Assembly (NCBI GenBank): GCA_025529335.1
Contig: JAMYHX010000114.1
Coordinates: 35,050 to 99,049 of the forward strand
From: Rhizopus sp. PT2906
Lineage: Eukaryota; Mucoromycota; Mucoromycetes; Mucorales; Rhizopodaceae
Reading direction: 5' to 3'
Length of the DNA stretch: 64,000 nucleotides
Both the position numbers and the translations under genes were made by a program. Below, one piece after another: positions 1-11,009 of this stretch. The notes beneath the pieces are model-generated. The model saw only the letters and a program-made list of their open reading frames with translations, was not told the DNA's origin and searched no databases. Position 1 is the first letter of the stretch, and each line of letters starts with the position of its first letter.

Positions 1-1
1 A

Positions 2-802
2 GCTAATGGAGACGAGATTGTACCTGATTGGGTTGATGGAGGCGTGATTCCTGTCACTCATAAACTCAAGCATCACCGAAAGCCGGTTTCAAAAGAAAGC
101 TTTGCCGTGGAATTTTGGGGGGATAACGTGATTGACGAAATTATCACAGGCGCTCCCCATGGTCCTAATTTATATAAAACACTCCGCGTTATCTCTGAAG
201 ATTACAACTACATGTATGCTGTTTGGTGCACTGGAGAACACGAACTGTACGATTTGAAAAAAGACCCCTACGAGATGCATAACTTGTACACATCTGCAAG
301 CACTCAGCTTACCAACCGTCTTGATGCTCTTCTTGTCGTCCTTAAATCGTGCCGCGCAGAATCATGCCGTGATCCTTGGAGAATTCTTCATCCTGATGAT
401 CATTCAGTAAAGACGCTCAAGGATGCCTTACATCATAAATACGATGCTCACTACACTCAATTCAGAAAAGTCAAATTTGAAGAATGCTTACCTTACTATA
501 ATTTAGCAAATGAGATACCCCAGATCGGTGAACATTTCATTTCAAACATCACGCGCACCAAGATTCATGCTGTAAAGAGCGACCAAGCCATCATCCAAAA
601 CTTGCACAAGAGACAAGAAAGGACGAGCCATATTCCTGAAGAGTACCACAAGCTGTATAACTTGATCCCTAAGCCTTCTGGTGAAGTTGGCCATCAAGTA
701 CCGGGAGACGACTTTGAGCAACACGCCAAGCCAGTACCATCAGAGTTGATAAACACCCCTGTTGATTGGTCCAAGTACAACTTTTACGGCTATGGAAATT
801 AG
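2..802 (+). CDS. Sulfatase (arylsulfatase / GlcNAc-6-sulfatase-like), C-terminal part
   Basis: The gene enters from the left edge, so its start and the catalytic Cys/Ser motif lie outside the window. The frame is open from base 2 to the TAG at 800-802, giving about 266 residues. The segment ELYDLKKDPYEMHNLY is the hallmark C-terminal motif of type I sulfatases, in which the YDL-DP-E-NL block follows the alkaline-phosphatase-like core. Such enzymes hydrolyse sulfate esters and are usually secreted or vacuolar in fungi. No intron is seen in this part. It converges with the CNNM-type gene, whose stop is only 85 bp away. The exact substrate cannot be told from the tail; the family assignment is firm. 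Confidence 0.85.
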   Translation, partial: ANGDEIVPDWVDGGVIPVTHKLKHHRKPVSKESFAVEFWGDNVIDEIITGAPHGPNLYKTLRVISEDYNYMYAVWCTGEHELYDLKKDPYEMHNLYTSASTQLTNRLDALLVVLKSCRAESCRDPWRILHPDDHSVKTLKDALHHKYDAHYTQFRKVKFEECLPYYNLANEIPQIGEHFISNITRTKIHAVKSDQAIIQNLHKRQERTSHIPEEYHKLYNLIPKPSGEVGHQVPGDDFEQHAKPVPSELINTPVDWSKYNFYGYGN

Positions 803-887
803 TAAATACATAAAGCCGTGTTTTATGCCTTGAATAAATAGATATTTTTTTATTTAATAATGACATTATTTAGACAACCACTTATTT

Positions 888-2563
888 TTAAATATGTTCA
901 TGCTTTTTCTTATCATGCCGATCTATAAGCAACATATGGCACAATATGTCATGAGCCGTGACCATACCAACAAGACCAGGTTGAAGCTCGATGTCAATGG
1001 TCGTAGGTGCACTTGTTATGGAATTATCGATCGCCTTTTCCTCTTCTGTCGTTATTCTTTCTTCACTACATGTCTGACATGTACATCCAAAACACTTTTT
1101 TAAGCGGCAGTGTATAGATCGTTTATGACTGGGTGTATCTGATGCAGTCGATTTTATGGTTCGTTTCCTTTTTACCATTTCAATATCTTGCTCCGTCCGG
1201 TATACAAGAATGACTTGCTCATGTTTTCTAAAAGGAGAAATTTTATAATCAGGGCTTTTGTTTATTTGGCAATGGCCGTTTTATACCTTTCTACTACTTG
1301 AAGTAATAAATCTGCAATAGGTGTAGATGAGCCTATCTTCATATAAGGGTCGAGTTTCATACTGCCCACAGGATTTGAATAGGTCTCTTCTTTATGTAGA
1401 TTCTATACCATATACTTTGTTTTCAATGATAAATTGGCAAGATGTAAAATCAATGGTTACTTACGGTAAGCGCGATGACGCCAATGACGCTATCCTCCTC
1501 CATGGGTGACCCCTTGGGCTCACATACCAACATGTGAGAATACCCGTGACTGATGTATTCAGAAACTAAGCTCTGACTCAATATTGTATCTGAAGGTATA
1601 AGTAACAAGTTATTGCCAGAACCTATGAGATGATCGGCTGTTTGTTCTTGCATGGTCAAAACATTCTGAAGTATATTAGAAACCTCGTGCTTGAGGCATC
1701 CAGAATGACTTTTCGTCATATCATGGAGATGTATCAAGGCTTTGAGCTCTAAATATGTTGTCAAAAAGAAAAGTCCTTTTGATTTATATGTCAATTACCT
1801 GATACTGTATATGAGAACCCATTGTGTGGTCCCAGCATCCAGTCTAGACATTTGGATATGGGCCACGAAATGATGAGCCAGATAGCAATCAAGATACCTA
1901 CAGGAATGGCAAAGAGAGCACCAATAGCCAATCCATGCTTTGAACAGATGGCTTGTGGTATGATTTCTGAAAACATGACAAGTAATGCTGTAGATGCAAT
2001 GACAGACATAAATCCTGGAAAGTACATATTTCATCCCAAATTAATAAATTACAGACATGCATGAAAAAAGATAGGGTTCGATCTAGTGTTACCTTTGCAG
2101 AAAATACCATCAAATAGGATCGGCAGTGTTTCGTTAAGCACAGTGTTGGTTAGCAATAGAGTCGTCAGTAGAATGTGCCCGTTCTTGCGAATGGGCAGGA
2201 TACGTGTAGCATATTTTTGTTGCTTTGGTGTACCAGCAAGTTGGAGTATCTTGAGATTAGTGGTATCGAGTGACATCTACATTATAAAGAAGTTAATACC
2301 ACTTTGTATATATGAATATATACATGACTGTTTCTTTACCAAGCCTAAGGTTAATCCTACGTGCAATATTGATAAACATAAAATTTTAGATGAAAACATA
2401 TCGTGATTTATTTACCGGCAATAATTCCACTTAACAATACAAGAAATAAAATAGCAATGATTTGACTCCAAAACTCGATTGATCTAACATTTAATTGTCT
2501 TGATTCATTGTCGTCTGCTGCAAGAGCAAGTACTGGATATAACAATAAAGAAAGTAATAGCAT
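888..2563 (-). CDS. CNNM/Mam3-type DUF21 + CBS-pair membrane protein
   Basis: Seven exons are inferred (2416-2563, 2340-2356, 2093-2276, 1799-2014, 1465-1748, 1287-1402, 888-1227), giving 434 aa. A signal peptide (about residues 1-15) is followed by a DUF21/CNNM transmembrane domain with GLTLGLMSLD and the diagnostic VMFSEIIPQAICSKHGLAIGA-type segment. A CBS pair follows, seen as HGYSHMLV and later EQVILVYR and LVGMVTAHDIL. In yeast Mam3 and animal CNNM proteins this architecture serves metal-ion (Mg/Mn) homeostasis at the vacuole or plasma membrane. The second exon is only 17 nt and is required to supply the conserved GLTLGL. The basic Cys-containing insert (KKCFGCTCQTC) in the second CBS region is unusual. 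Exon joins are inferred from family alignment and splice signals. Confidence 0.85.
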
Positions 2564-3244
2564 GAAAAGTAAAAAGAGAAAAGAAAATGAAAAAAAAAGA
2601 AGAGAGAGAGAGATGAATAGTAACAGTAAGCGGTGTACTCCTATTTATAATATCGTTTTTACACGGACAACCATCGGCAGCTTTCTGCTCAACCTCCGGT
2701 CGCGAACTGCTGATTCATCTATATAAAGTAGCATGAACGGCTTCTTATGTTCTTTTTGATCAGATCCATAAATTATCAATTCTTGTACTCAATATCTAGG
2801 ATGCAACCTTGAATTCTCCATCAAAAACAAAAGGAGAAAGGGGGAATGCCTTATCAAGTAAGAGGGGATGAGCTCCTTAAAAAGGTTCAATTGAAACAAT
2901 AGGTGTGGCTATCTTCCCATTACATTTCAATAGTGGCGGTAAACAGAAAGGGCGATCAGTTTTCCTTTGTTAACAAGATGATAAAGTCGAGGTCCTCGCT
3001 TTTTTCGTTCTAAAATTCGTTTAAATTCAAGTTAAAACTGGAATGATTTTAACAAGTTGTTACTGTTGCATTTCGAAAAGGCCTATATCCATTATTATTA
3101 TCATTTAAGAAATTTAACTCATTCTAAGCTGTCGCTCTTTCTCTCTCTCTCTCTTTTTGTTTGCTTGTTTGCTTGTCATGGAATGATGACTGGACACTCT
3201 TTATTTGTTAGAATGATTTGATTATAAGTGATTAGTAGTATTTC
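2564..3244. other. Intergenic: promoter side of the CNNM-type gene, 3' side of COG3
   Basis: No reading frame with family resemblance was found. The stretch holds purine-rich A/G tracts near 2570-2620 and a short CT microsatellite at about 3139-3155. If the rest of COG3 existed it should lie here on the minus strand, but no Sec34-like coding sequence is visible. Confidence 0.5.
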
Positions 3245-4822
3245 TTATTGTGCGATGTTTGGTGACTTGGCTGCCAATTTTGCTTGAGTATTACTCAACA
3301 AGCGATGTATTAAACTGCCAAACTTTAGCTTTTTGTTTTCATACTCGTCTAGTAAGGTAATAATGAGGATATATTATAAAATAGAGTCCATATCCCCACT
3401 TACCGTAATGCTGCTTATCTTGCATAACATACATGGAGAATATGTTGCATAACTCTGAAAGCACAGTTGTATCATTTTCACGATGAATCCTTGGCCAAAT
3501 AAAATTATAAAAATGACTTATTAATGTTTCTAAATATTGGCTGATATGATAGTTAGTAAGCGCCTTATTTTTTATGCTATAAACTTACTATAACTGGTTA
3601 TCATAAGATGGCTGAAATAAACTATAGAATAACACAAGTTCATCAGAGCATAGGTTCATCATATAGGCACAACCATTCTTTGCAAGTTGAAGTAAATCCA
3701 TATCTGATGATTCATGCAGTTTGCGTGCTATGATAGGTACAATTAGTTGCTGTCGTGTTTGAGCATAGGTGTAAAGGATATCGTCATAGAGAGATTGATA
3801 GTCCTGAGCTCGCTTTTCAATCTGACTTGTCAATGATTTGACGGTAGGTGCGATCACTCTGAATCTCACATAGCATGTTGTCGTCTGTTTACCTATGGTA
3901 ATAGATGCATCCTATGATGCATAAAAGGTAAGAAGTTTATTTTTAAATCATCTCTATTATTAAACCTTGTTCTGTTTGGAAATCTCTTGACCTAAGCTTT
4001 TTATAGTTGAAACAACATACATTTTGATAAGTGTCATTGCTTTTGTCATGTATTGTTTGAATCGCATGAAATATAATTCGGCATCCTTGTATTGAGACTA
4101 ATAAAAATGATAAGAACAGAATATTCAATATGGAAAAAAGATACTTACATGCTGATTCATGTATTCGATACACTCATCAAGTTTGCTGAGAGCGGGTATA
4201 AATTCAGTATCTAAGCAAACGTTCTCTCCAGGTGTATTCAGTAACTTTGCTACTACCTCAAGATGATTAAAGTAGTCCAATCGCTGAGATAATTCATCTG
4301 CGATACGCGTCAACCTTTCCTGGTCCTTGAGAATTGATTCGCATGCTGCCTGCACCGTACTTGTCTTTTCTGATACAAATGCATAGTCTTTCTTGAGTAT
4401 CTCTAATGCTTGGCGAGTCTGCTGAAGATGATCAAGAAGCACGATGCATGCTTGTCGGTAATGTTGAACTTTTTGAAGATGATCACGATAGACATCCTCT
4501 TGATCCATTTCACTTTCAATATTGGCAAACCAATCAAAAAAGGACTGTAATGTGTCAATACCATCTGTTGTCACTTTGGCTGATGCGAGTAAGTCTGCGG
4601 TCGAAGGAGTCTTTTTGATCAATGGTGGAGTAGTCGCAGCAGAGACCTTTTCAAAGTACTTTTTAAACAAGGTAAGTATATCTGTATTACTGTTCTATTA
4701 CTGTTGTTTACCCAAGATGAAGGAAGAGGTAAGTCTAAACAAGCTTCTTGAATATCATGTACAGCCTGTTTCTGTACTTCTGTCAGTTTTGTCTTTTCTT
4801 CCCATTCCTCCAAAGAAATCAT
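3245..4822 (-). CDS. COG3: Conserved oligomeric Golgi complex subunit 3 (Sec34-like), short form
   Basis: Six exons are inferred (4712-4822, 4149-4658, 3966-4085, 3589-3884, 3404-3540, 3245-3348), giving 425 aa. The N-terminal Sec34 domain is clear: the segment KDYAFVSEKTSTVQAACE, then a leucine-rich coiled region, then FIPALSKLDECIEYM, then YVRFRVIAPTV and an SELC helix. COG3 is a lobe-A subunit of the COG tether that receives retrograde vesicles at the Golgi. Usual family length is about 800 aa. Here the frame stops soon after the segment FGSLIHRLLSNTQAKL, where relatives continue for some 400 residues, and nothing like that part follows. The exon 3 donor would be GTTTAA, which is weak. Either the gene is truncated, or a downstream exon was missed or lost. 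Confidence 0.8.
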
Positions 4823-5213
4823 GATAAATCAAGCCTGGACTTTGTTTTGCACTCTATTATTGTCAAATTTGAATTACCGTTTCATTTAAAAATATCGCGC
4901 ATAGATGTACAAATTGCATTATAAATTTTGTAAATATGCGACAATGGCTTATTTTGAATGCACCATTTGCATAGGTATAGTAGTTTTGACAACAAGAAGA
5001 GAGAGAAGGAAGAATATCATTGGATAGAGTATTAAGAATATGTCTAATCCTCTGTTTCTTATATCCAAGGAAAAACTTTGGTTTTAAATTACCTTTTATT
5101 GTCCTTTTTTTAGCATTCAAAAAAGCGCATTCTGGTTATATTTGAAATCAATAATGTTATAAATGAAGGGCATTCTTTTTGCAGTATGAACATACTATTT
5201 CTTCCAATTCGAC
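4823..5213. other. Intergenic, divergent promoter region
   Basis: This stretch separates the starts of the COG3 gene (minus) and the secreted-protein gene (plus), so it probably holds both promoters. No motif or gene was recognised in it. Confidence 0.4.
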
Positions 5214-5860
5214 ATGTATTACCCAGTCTTTTTCTTATCCGCCCTTGTAGCTTATGCTACTGCTTCTGTAGCAAATGTTGGTAACATCGTTGCTCATGAG
5301 CTTGACAGTAGAGCAGAAGTGGGAGAAGCCCTGATGCTCTATGGTTATAACCCTCCTCGTGTAAACCCCGACTATTGCGTTGGTTTTCAGATTGACTATC
5401 CTACTGCTCCTGGTCAAGTCTTCGAAGTCAATTCCCTTCAACAACTTCACTGGTCGATTGATCAAGATATTAAAGGATTTAAGCCTGACGCTATTACCCG
5501 TATTCGTATCCTCAACTCTACTCAACACAATCAGTATGTTATCGGAGAAAATATCCGTAAGTATCTAGTAAAGGTCAAGATCAGGTTTTAACTCTTTTAC
5601 TTGTAGCTTTGGTCGTCCAAGACAACAGAGGATCTGCAAGCTTCCCTCTTGCCGTCAAGGATGTCACTGGATACTATCATTACCGTATCATGGTTAACTA
5701 TCCTGGCACACCCACTCACTGCGTTTATGAATCTGTTCCCTTCATGATCGTCCAAAGTCCTTTCAAGAAATATAAGGCAGCCGGTCCCATTCAACCGGAC
5801 AGCGAAAAGGGTCAGCTCTATCAAACTTTGCCTGTTGTACTTTATGCTCAACATGACTAG
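5214..5860 (+). CDS. Small secreted protein, beta-rich, possibly Kre9/Knh1-like N-domain
   Basis: Two exons (5214-5556 and 5607-5860) give 198 aa. The N-terminus [17 protein letters not shown] is a clean signal peptide. The mature part alternates short hydrophobic beta-type stretches, with a central QLHWSID and a late segment [20 protein letters not shown]. This pattern resembles the Ig-like N-terminal domain of fungal Kre9/Knh1 and GPI-anchored wall proteins, in which a VTW strand is followed by a Y-R-V strand. Two cysteines remain in the mature chain. There is no C-terminal GPI signal, so it is probably free in the wall or medium. The family is not certain; the secreted nature is. Confidence 0.7.
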
Positions 5861-6763
5861 CGTTCTTTTTTTTTTCGTTTTAGAACAAATAAACCTTCTT
5901 ACTCTCTATTTCTTTTTTAGACAACATAAAACTAACCTAAATGTAAACAGTAAAAATTATCCAGTCGCCTCACTCTTGTCCCAGCCATTTTATGAGCCAC
6001 CCAGTCAGATAGGGATACAAAAAAAATACTCAAGTATTATAAACTGCTCGTCTGAGCATTTTAAGACGATGCAGTAGGGACTTATAAGTGTAACCACTAA
6101 AAGAATTGCATGGAACAGCATGGAGAAAAGATCGAACAGAGTCACGTTTCTTCAGCAGAAGAAATGTATTTTATAGTGAAATCAAAAAGATATCTAGCAA
6201 TCAAAGCATCTCCTTTGAAGACACTACAAAAATTCTAGAAAATAGAAGAGTTGATCTGATGAATAGATACCTACTTGTTTTGTTCTAGTCACATATTTCA
6301 GGCGACAGTGGCGTCTGCTGAATATACTCCTCTTTTTAAAGCATTTTTACTAATTGATTATAATAAATAAACCTTCAGAGTCTTAGCAGTGAGATCAATA
6401 AGCATATTCAATGAATCATTTTTGATAAAATTAAACGTTGACCTATCAAAGGTCTGTCAAACGTCAAAGCACATAATAAGGAAGATATTTTTCTACTCTT
6501 GCTATTGTTAGACTCTTTTGCTAGATAGTTTGCCATATCGATGCAAGAACTGTTCAAGGCTAAAATCAGCCTTCTTTTAAAGACAGTAGAATGCTAGACA
6601 AAAAGGGTTTGAACGAATGCATTTTAAATTTAGACCATCTTTCTGACCGTTACATCTTCAAGTGACCTGTTGCATTACTTTTTTAAAAATAAATTCATGG
6701 CCCGTTTGAAACCTATGCCCCTTTTTTGAGTACAAGCTTTTCTTGAACTTTTTTTCATAAGAA
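5861..6763. other. Intergenic, no gene seen
   Basis: About 900 bp of AT-rich DNA lies between the secreted-protein gene and the Pil1 gene. Short frames (for example 6106-6288) lack start context, splice continuity or family resemblance. Presumably it contains the Pil1 promoter. Confidence 0.4.
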
Positions 6764-8433
6764 ATGAATTTTAAAGATTTACAATACTCGATTGGCAAAT
6801 TCAAAACAGATGTTCAGTCTCAAATAGCCAAGAGCAATCCTATGCAGAAACAAGACACCAAGAGTTTGTCCATGTGGATATTTCACGAACGAAACGACTT
6901 GGCCTCTATGCGAACTTTATCCTACCAACGAGCAGAAACTAACAGGGCAATTCAGCAATGGGTTAAGGATGAAATAGCAGAGAGCAACTGTGAGGATATT
7001 GAGGTAAAATATGTTTTGCCCCCTGATACTGTTTGACTTTAACTTTATGTGACAGGATATCATTGGTAATAAACTTGTTCAACTTTTAGAAAAACAAGTG
7101 GAACTTGAGCAGGAATATGCAGGTAAGCAAGATACTCACAGACGCACTCTATTTAAATAAACTTAAACATTCATATGCAGCTAAATACCAACAGTACCGC
7201 CAAGCGATCAAATCAATCCGAGAACGAGAGGAAAAACTATCAGATGTACGGGAAAAGAAACGTTCGCTTCAGTCGCGCATTACGAATCTAACAAAGAGCA
7301 ACCCCAAGTCACCAAAGCTAGCTGAATTTCAAAAAGAGTTGAAATCATTTGAACATGATACATTAGAGAGCGAGCTTGATTTAGCAAAGTTCAAACGATT
7401 TGCATTAAAAGAAGCATTCTATTTGAGATTCAATGCCATGCATGCCTTTGCTGAAAAAACGGCGATTGTTGCAGGATTTGCTAAATATCTGGTTGATCTG
7501 ATCGAGATTGATCAATCCAAATATGATCAAGGGCCACAAGCAGCCATAATCATAGCCGATGCATTGAATGCGCTCGAAAACTGGGCTCCTGCAGCTGAAG
7601 ACGAGAGAGTGACAGCGCTAGACAATAGACGAAAAGGAAAAGAGCCATCAGTAGATGTACCACACACACCTGCGAGTAGCTCAGAGATTGAGCTCGTAAA
7701 CACACCACCCTCGGCTCCTCCCGTACCTGAAGTGCCTCATTCACCAGAACCTGAAGTAACTGAACCACCTGCTCTGCCACCACGTACAACGCCTACAGGC
7801 TATTCGCCACAAGAGGTTCAGCAAGTGACGAGCGACGTAAAAACCCAGCATGAAAATGAAATTGACTTGGAACGTATCGATCTTTATGATGCACCACCAC
7901 CCGCTTATGAACCACCTCAATCATCTCCGTTGAACGCTGATCGTCCTGGATCATTTTACTCGCCTTATCAGCTTCATACTACTGTGCCACAGACAGCAGC
8001 CTATTCTCCCTCTCCTTCTTCGTCTAAGCCATCGCCGTATCTCCATCATCAGCCTTCCCCATACCAGGGCCATGCATCACCTTACTACGGTACACCGTTA
8101 CAAGCACATGCGTCACCTCGTCCTTCCCATGTACAAGCACAAGCTTCATTTACAGCTGAATCACCTTATGCACTAGATTATCACCAGTTGTATCGACAGG
8201 CAAGCTTTCGCCATCAACAACATCAACCTCATTACAGGCCCTATGAAGAATTTCAACAGCGATTCGTAATGGACGCAGGTGGCTTTAGAGTTCCACCTCC
8301 TCTAACTGCCGAAGAGGAAAAGAATCGATTGGCTCAACATTACGAGAGACAAGACAAAGTAATGGATGAGGGTGCTTTTATGGGCTCCAATAAAGAGTCT
8401 GTTGAAGAAGAAGAAGAAAATAAAGAGAAATAA
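6764..8433 (+). CDS. Eisosome core BAR-domain protein, Pil1/Lsp1 family
   Basis: Three exons (6764-7003, 7056-7122, 7181-8433) give 519 aa. The BAR region (about residues 1-245) matches Pil1/Lsp1 in order: SLSMWIFHERNDLASMR, the KYQQYRQAIKSIRE helix, SPKLAEFQKEL, and EKTAIVAGFAKYLVDL. Pil1-type proteins polymerise on the inner face of the plasma membrane to form eisosome furrows. Yeast Pil1 is 339 aa, so this protein carries an extra tail of roughly 250 residues. The tail is rich in Pro, Ser, Tyr, Gln and His, with many P-Y and S-P-Y repeats and PPALPPRTTP-type proline motifs that could bind SH3 or WW domains. The tail ends in an acidic run. Family call is firm; tail function is inference. 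Confidence 0.9.
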
Positions 8434-9106
8434 AAAAGAAGTTTTTATTTAATAGCGTATGCTTTTTGATTTGTTTTATGGTGTTTTTTTTATGAGAGTG
8501 TATGATACAATGAAGGAGAAGAGGGGGTATATATGTGTGTATTTTTGATGATGTTTAATGAAGATTAACAACGACGTGCATCCATTCATGATGTTTTGTA
8601 GCGAAATGTAGATTAATCCACTTGTGTACAAATGCTCCGTGAATTCGAACCAGCAAACGTTCAGAGCACATTGGACAAGCACGATAGCAGTACTTGCTTT
8701 CGAACACAGGCTTATCGAGCAGATCGAGCATACAATAAAACTGAGGGGAATAAAGAAGAAGAAAAAGTAGTTTATTTATACTTGTTTGATGGGAAACTAC
8801 GAACCTGTGATTGTTTGTGCTATGTATTGCACTTTATATAAATAAAATGCGCTCTTTTTTTTCGTAATGTATGCGGGTACCCTTGAAATAAACAAAGACC
8901 TCGGACCTTGTGTATTCATCATCTGATAAATAATAGCGTGTAACAAGAGCACTGACCTTTGTCATTCATAATTTCGTAGCATGATTCTTTAGCCCCATGA
9001 TATTAAGCCAAAGTCGGCACTCTGAGCAGCCCTCCTTTATTGTATTGCAAACAGCACAAAATAAATGATGTAATAAAAAACATGCTTTATTTACAATGAT
9101 TATTAT
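8434..9106. other. Intergenic, no gene seen
   Basis: The 3' flank of the Pil1 gene and the 3' flank of the small hydrophilic-protein gene meet here. A tRNA-like TTCGAA block near 8643-8650 was examined and does not fold as a tRNA. An open frame at 8632-8841 has no family resemblance. Confidence 0.4.
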
Positions 9107-9394
9107 TTATTGGTGCTGTTGTTCAGAATGTTTGTGTTGTTCTCTTTGACGGCGAGATTCATCCTTTCTCTCCAAGATTTCTTTATCTTCAGCTGCCAAC
9201 TCTTGGTCAATACGGTTATCTCTTGATTGAGTATTGGTAACACCATGTTTATGCTGTTCTTTATGCGCAGTTTCTAGTTCACCAAAGGTATCATACATCT
9301 TATCATGGCCAACATTAGCTTTTTCATAAGGACGACCGCTCATTAAGGCAGCTTCAGCATGAGAGATTTGAGGTTTACGATGTTGTTCAGTCAT
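9107..9394 (-). CDS. Small hydrophilic protein (95 aa), function unknown
   Basis: A single open frame starts at the ATG at 9394. The frame extends further upstream but that part is hydrophobic and low-complexity, so the internal ATG is preferred. The protein is almost free of hydrophobic residues, rich in Glu, Lys, His, Gln and Arg, and ends in His/Gln-rich repeats (SRRQREQHKHSEQQHQ). This composition recalls hydrophilins and LEA-like stress proteins, or the small conidiation proteins of fungi, but no named motif was recognised. The compositional bias over 95 codons argues that it is a real gene. Confidence 0.55.
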   Translation of the reverse strand: MTEQHRKPQISHAEAALMSGRPYEKANVGHDKMYDTFGELETAHKEQHKHGVTNTQSRDNRIDQELAAEDKEILERKDESRRQREQHKHSEQQHQ

Positions 9395-10439
9395 TGTTTT
9401 GTAGAATAAAGACGTAAAATAAAAGATAAAAGTGAAAAGTTTATTTATATTCTCTTTAGTCGCAATATGCACACATCATGATTATATCATGTTTTGAAAT
9501 TCATGGAATAGCAGCTCTTTACATCAATTCTGAGTTTCATGCAGTGCTTTATAGAAATTTAATCTTGACGTTTCAAAATTACCTGTCTCCACTAATTTTC
9601 CGAACCTTGGTAACAAAAAGTCTAAATATATCTCCTGACTTCTATCAACCAAAACAATACAACAGACGCACAAGTGTCTTTGCTAATGAGTTGACTGCCT
9701 CCTATAATGTCTTCTTATATACCCATGAAAAACAGGAGCTCTTTTGTTCAAAATGACTAAACCAAGACAGAACCCTCATACACTGTTTTTCCTGTTGTAC
9801 TGGTTATGGCAGTGCTTACAAGACTATAACCACGAGATCCATCACACATTCTCGCATTCCCTCTTTCTCACAGACAACGTCTACAGAGAAAATGATATAT
9901 TTTCTATATCCTGCCAGAAATCTCCGACTCTTCAACCAGACTCATTTGGTAATCAATTAAGAAACATCCAATCTCTTTTGAACATAATACATTGCCTTAT
10001 TCAAGAGCTTGTAACCACTATCTACGCATGAAAATCAATAATTAAAAAAACTAATTCGAACACGAAAATTAACCTACCCCGTATCAACATACTCCTTCTG
10101 AGTTCATCCTAATTTCATCACCTTGGCGTAACTCTGACCAAATCCGTCGATTTGAAGATAATCCAATGCAGCCAGACTATTGCAATTACCCCCCTCTGAG
10201 AATCAAAGTTTTCAGTAAACCCATCTTTTTACAAATGTTTGAGCATTTTTTTAGATAACTTTACTCTCGACACGATTGGATCGTGTAAACACATAAGAAT
10301 GGTATTTATATTATGATTCTATTCAGTCCAACAGTACACTGTCCAATTACATTTCAGCTGTCGAGTCTAAGTAAATAAGCCGGAAAAAAAGATAGTACGG
10401 ATGGTACGGATGGTATGGATGGTATGCACATAGATGGGA
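9395..10439. other. Gene-poor stretch
   Basis: Frames at 9478-9756 and 9744-10031 have no recognisable domain and ordinary AT-driven composition. A short tandem GGTACGGAT/GGTATGGAT repeat lies at about 10393-10428, just before the nuclease-like fragment. Confidence 0.4.
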
Positions 10440-10823
10440 CACAGGCTGTGGTTTTGGAGAAGCAAAACCTGCCGTTCATGGTCAAGATCACTATCTTGTG
10501 TGTAAAATCTACTTAGAGTTGCTGTGTTTTGCAAAAATTCGCTTGATAATTAGCATATAGGCGGTATTTTGGGAATCCAAATTGTTGGGAGAACCGTTAA
10601 ATTTTATGTGTTGATTTTACCTGCCACCGGTCTGTATATGTTCCTTGATTTTGTCGAGATAATAATTCCTGATAGTTTGCAGAATTTGGCTAGTCTAGTT
10701 ACTGAAATGTCAAATGTTATGAAAGTCTTACATGTCTTTGATAAAATTTATGTGCGTACAAATGATACCGAAACTCTCATCAAGCGACTTACACCAACAG
10801 TATCAACAGCCATGTTTGATTAG
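10440..10823 (+). pseudogene. Fragment of a PD-(D/E)XK-like nuclease family gene (copy C)
   Basis: Two frames joined by a frameshift read as one family member. The first part contains GFGEAKPAVHG, with the Glu-X-Lys pair typical of a PD-(D/E)XK active site. It is followed by a helix ending LCFAKIR. After a shift the frame 10569-10823 carries the core pattern GIQIVGRTVKFYVLILPATG, then LYMF, then a Pro-Asp-Ser strand. The same spacing (ExK ... F-Y-x-L ... G-x-Y ... P-x-S) occurs in the copies at about 59.74-60.23 kb and 63.51-64.0 kb. No start codon is present. The nuclease assignment rests on motif spacing only. Confidence 0.5.
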
Positions 10824-11009
10824 GTGTCTTCCACTTCGAAAAATCGTAAGAGACAGTGCCCTTTAAAGCTTCGTCATAACTAGTGTATTATATATGTCAA
10901 TTATTCCCTATACCAAATAAACCACTCTTGTGGGTTAACGTGTCTACATTGTTACTTATTAATCTGGATGAACCATAGCCTCAAATCTAGCCTATCAAGA
11001 AATAAAAAT

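Noticed and set aside
1255..1290. In-frame TAA suggesting the CNNM-type gene is a pseudogene
   Set aside because: The stop lies in a 59-nt intron (1228-1286) with a good TTCTCCTTTTAG acceptor; splicing restores the second CBS domain.
8632..8720. TTCGAA-containing segment resembling a tRNA T-loop
   Set aside because: No 7-bp acceptor stem or anticodon arm can be formed on either strand at the right spacing.
9478..10031. Two plus-strand frames of 92 and 95 codons
   Set aside because: No family resemblance, no splice partners, AT-driven composition.
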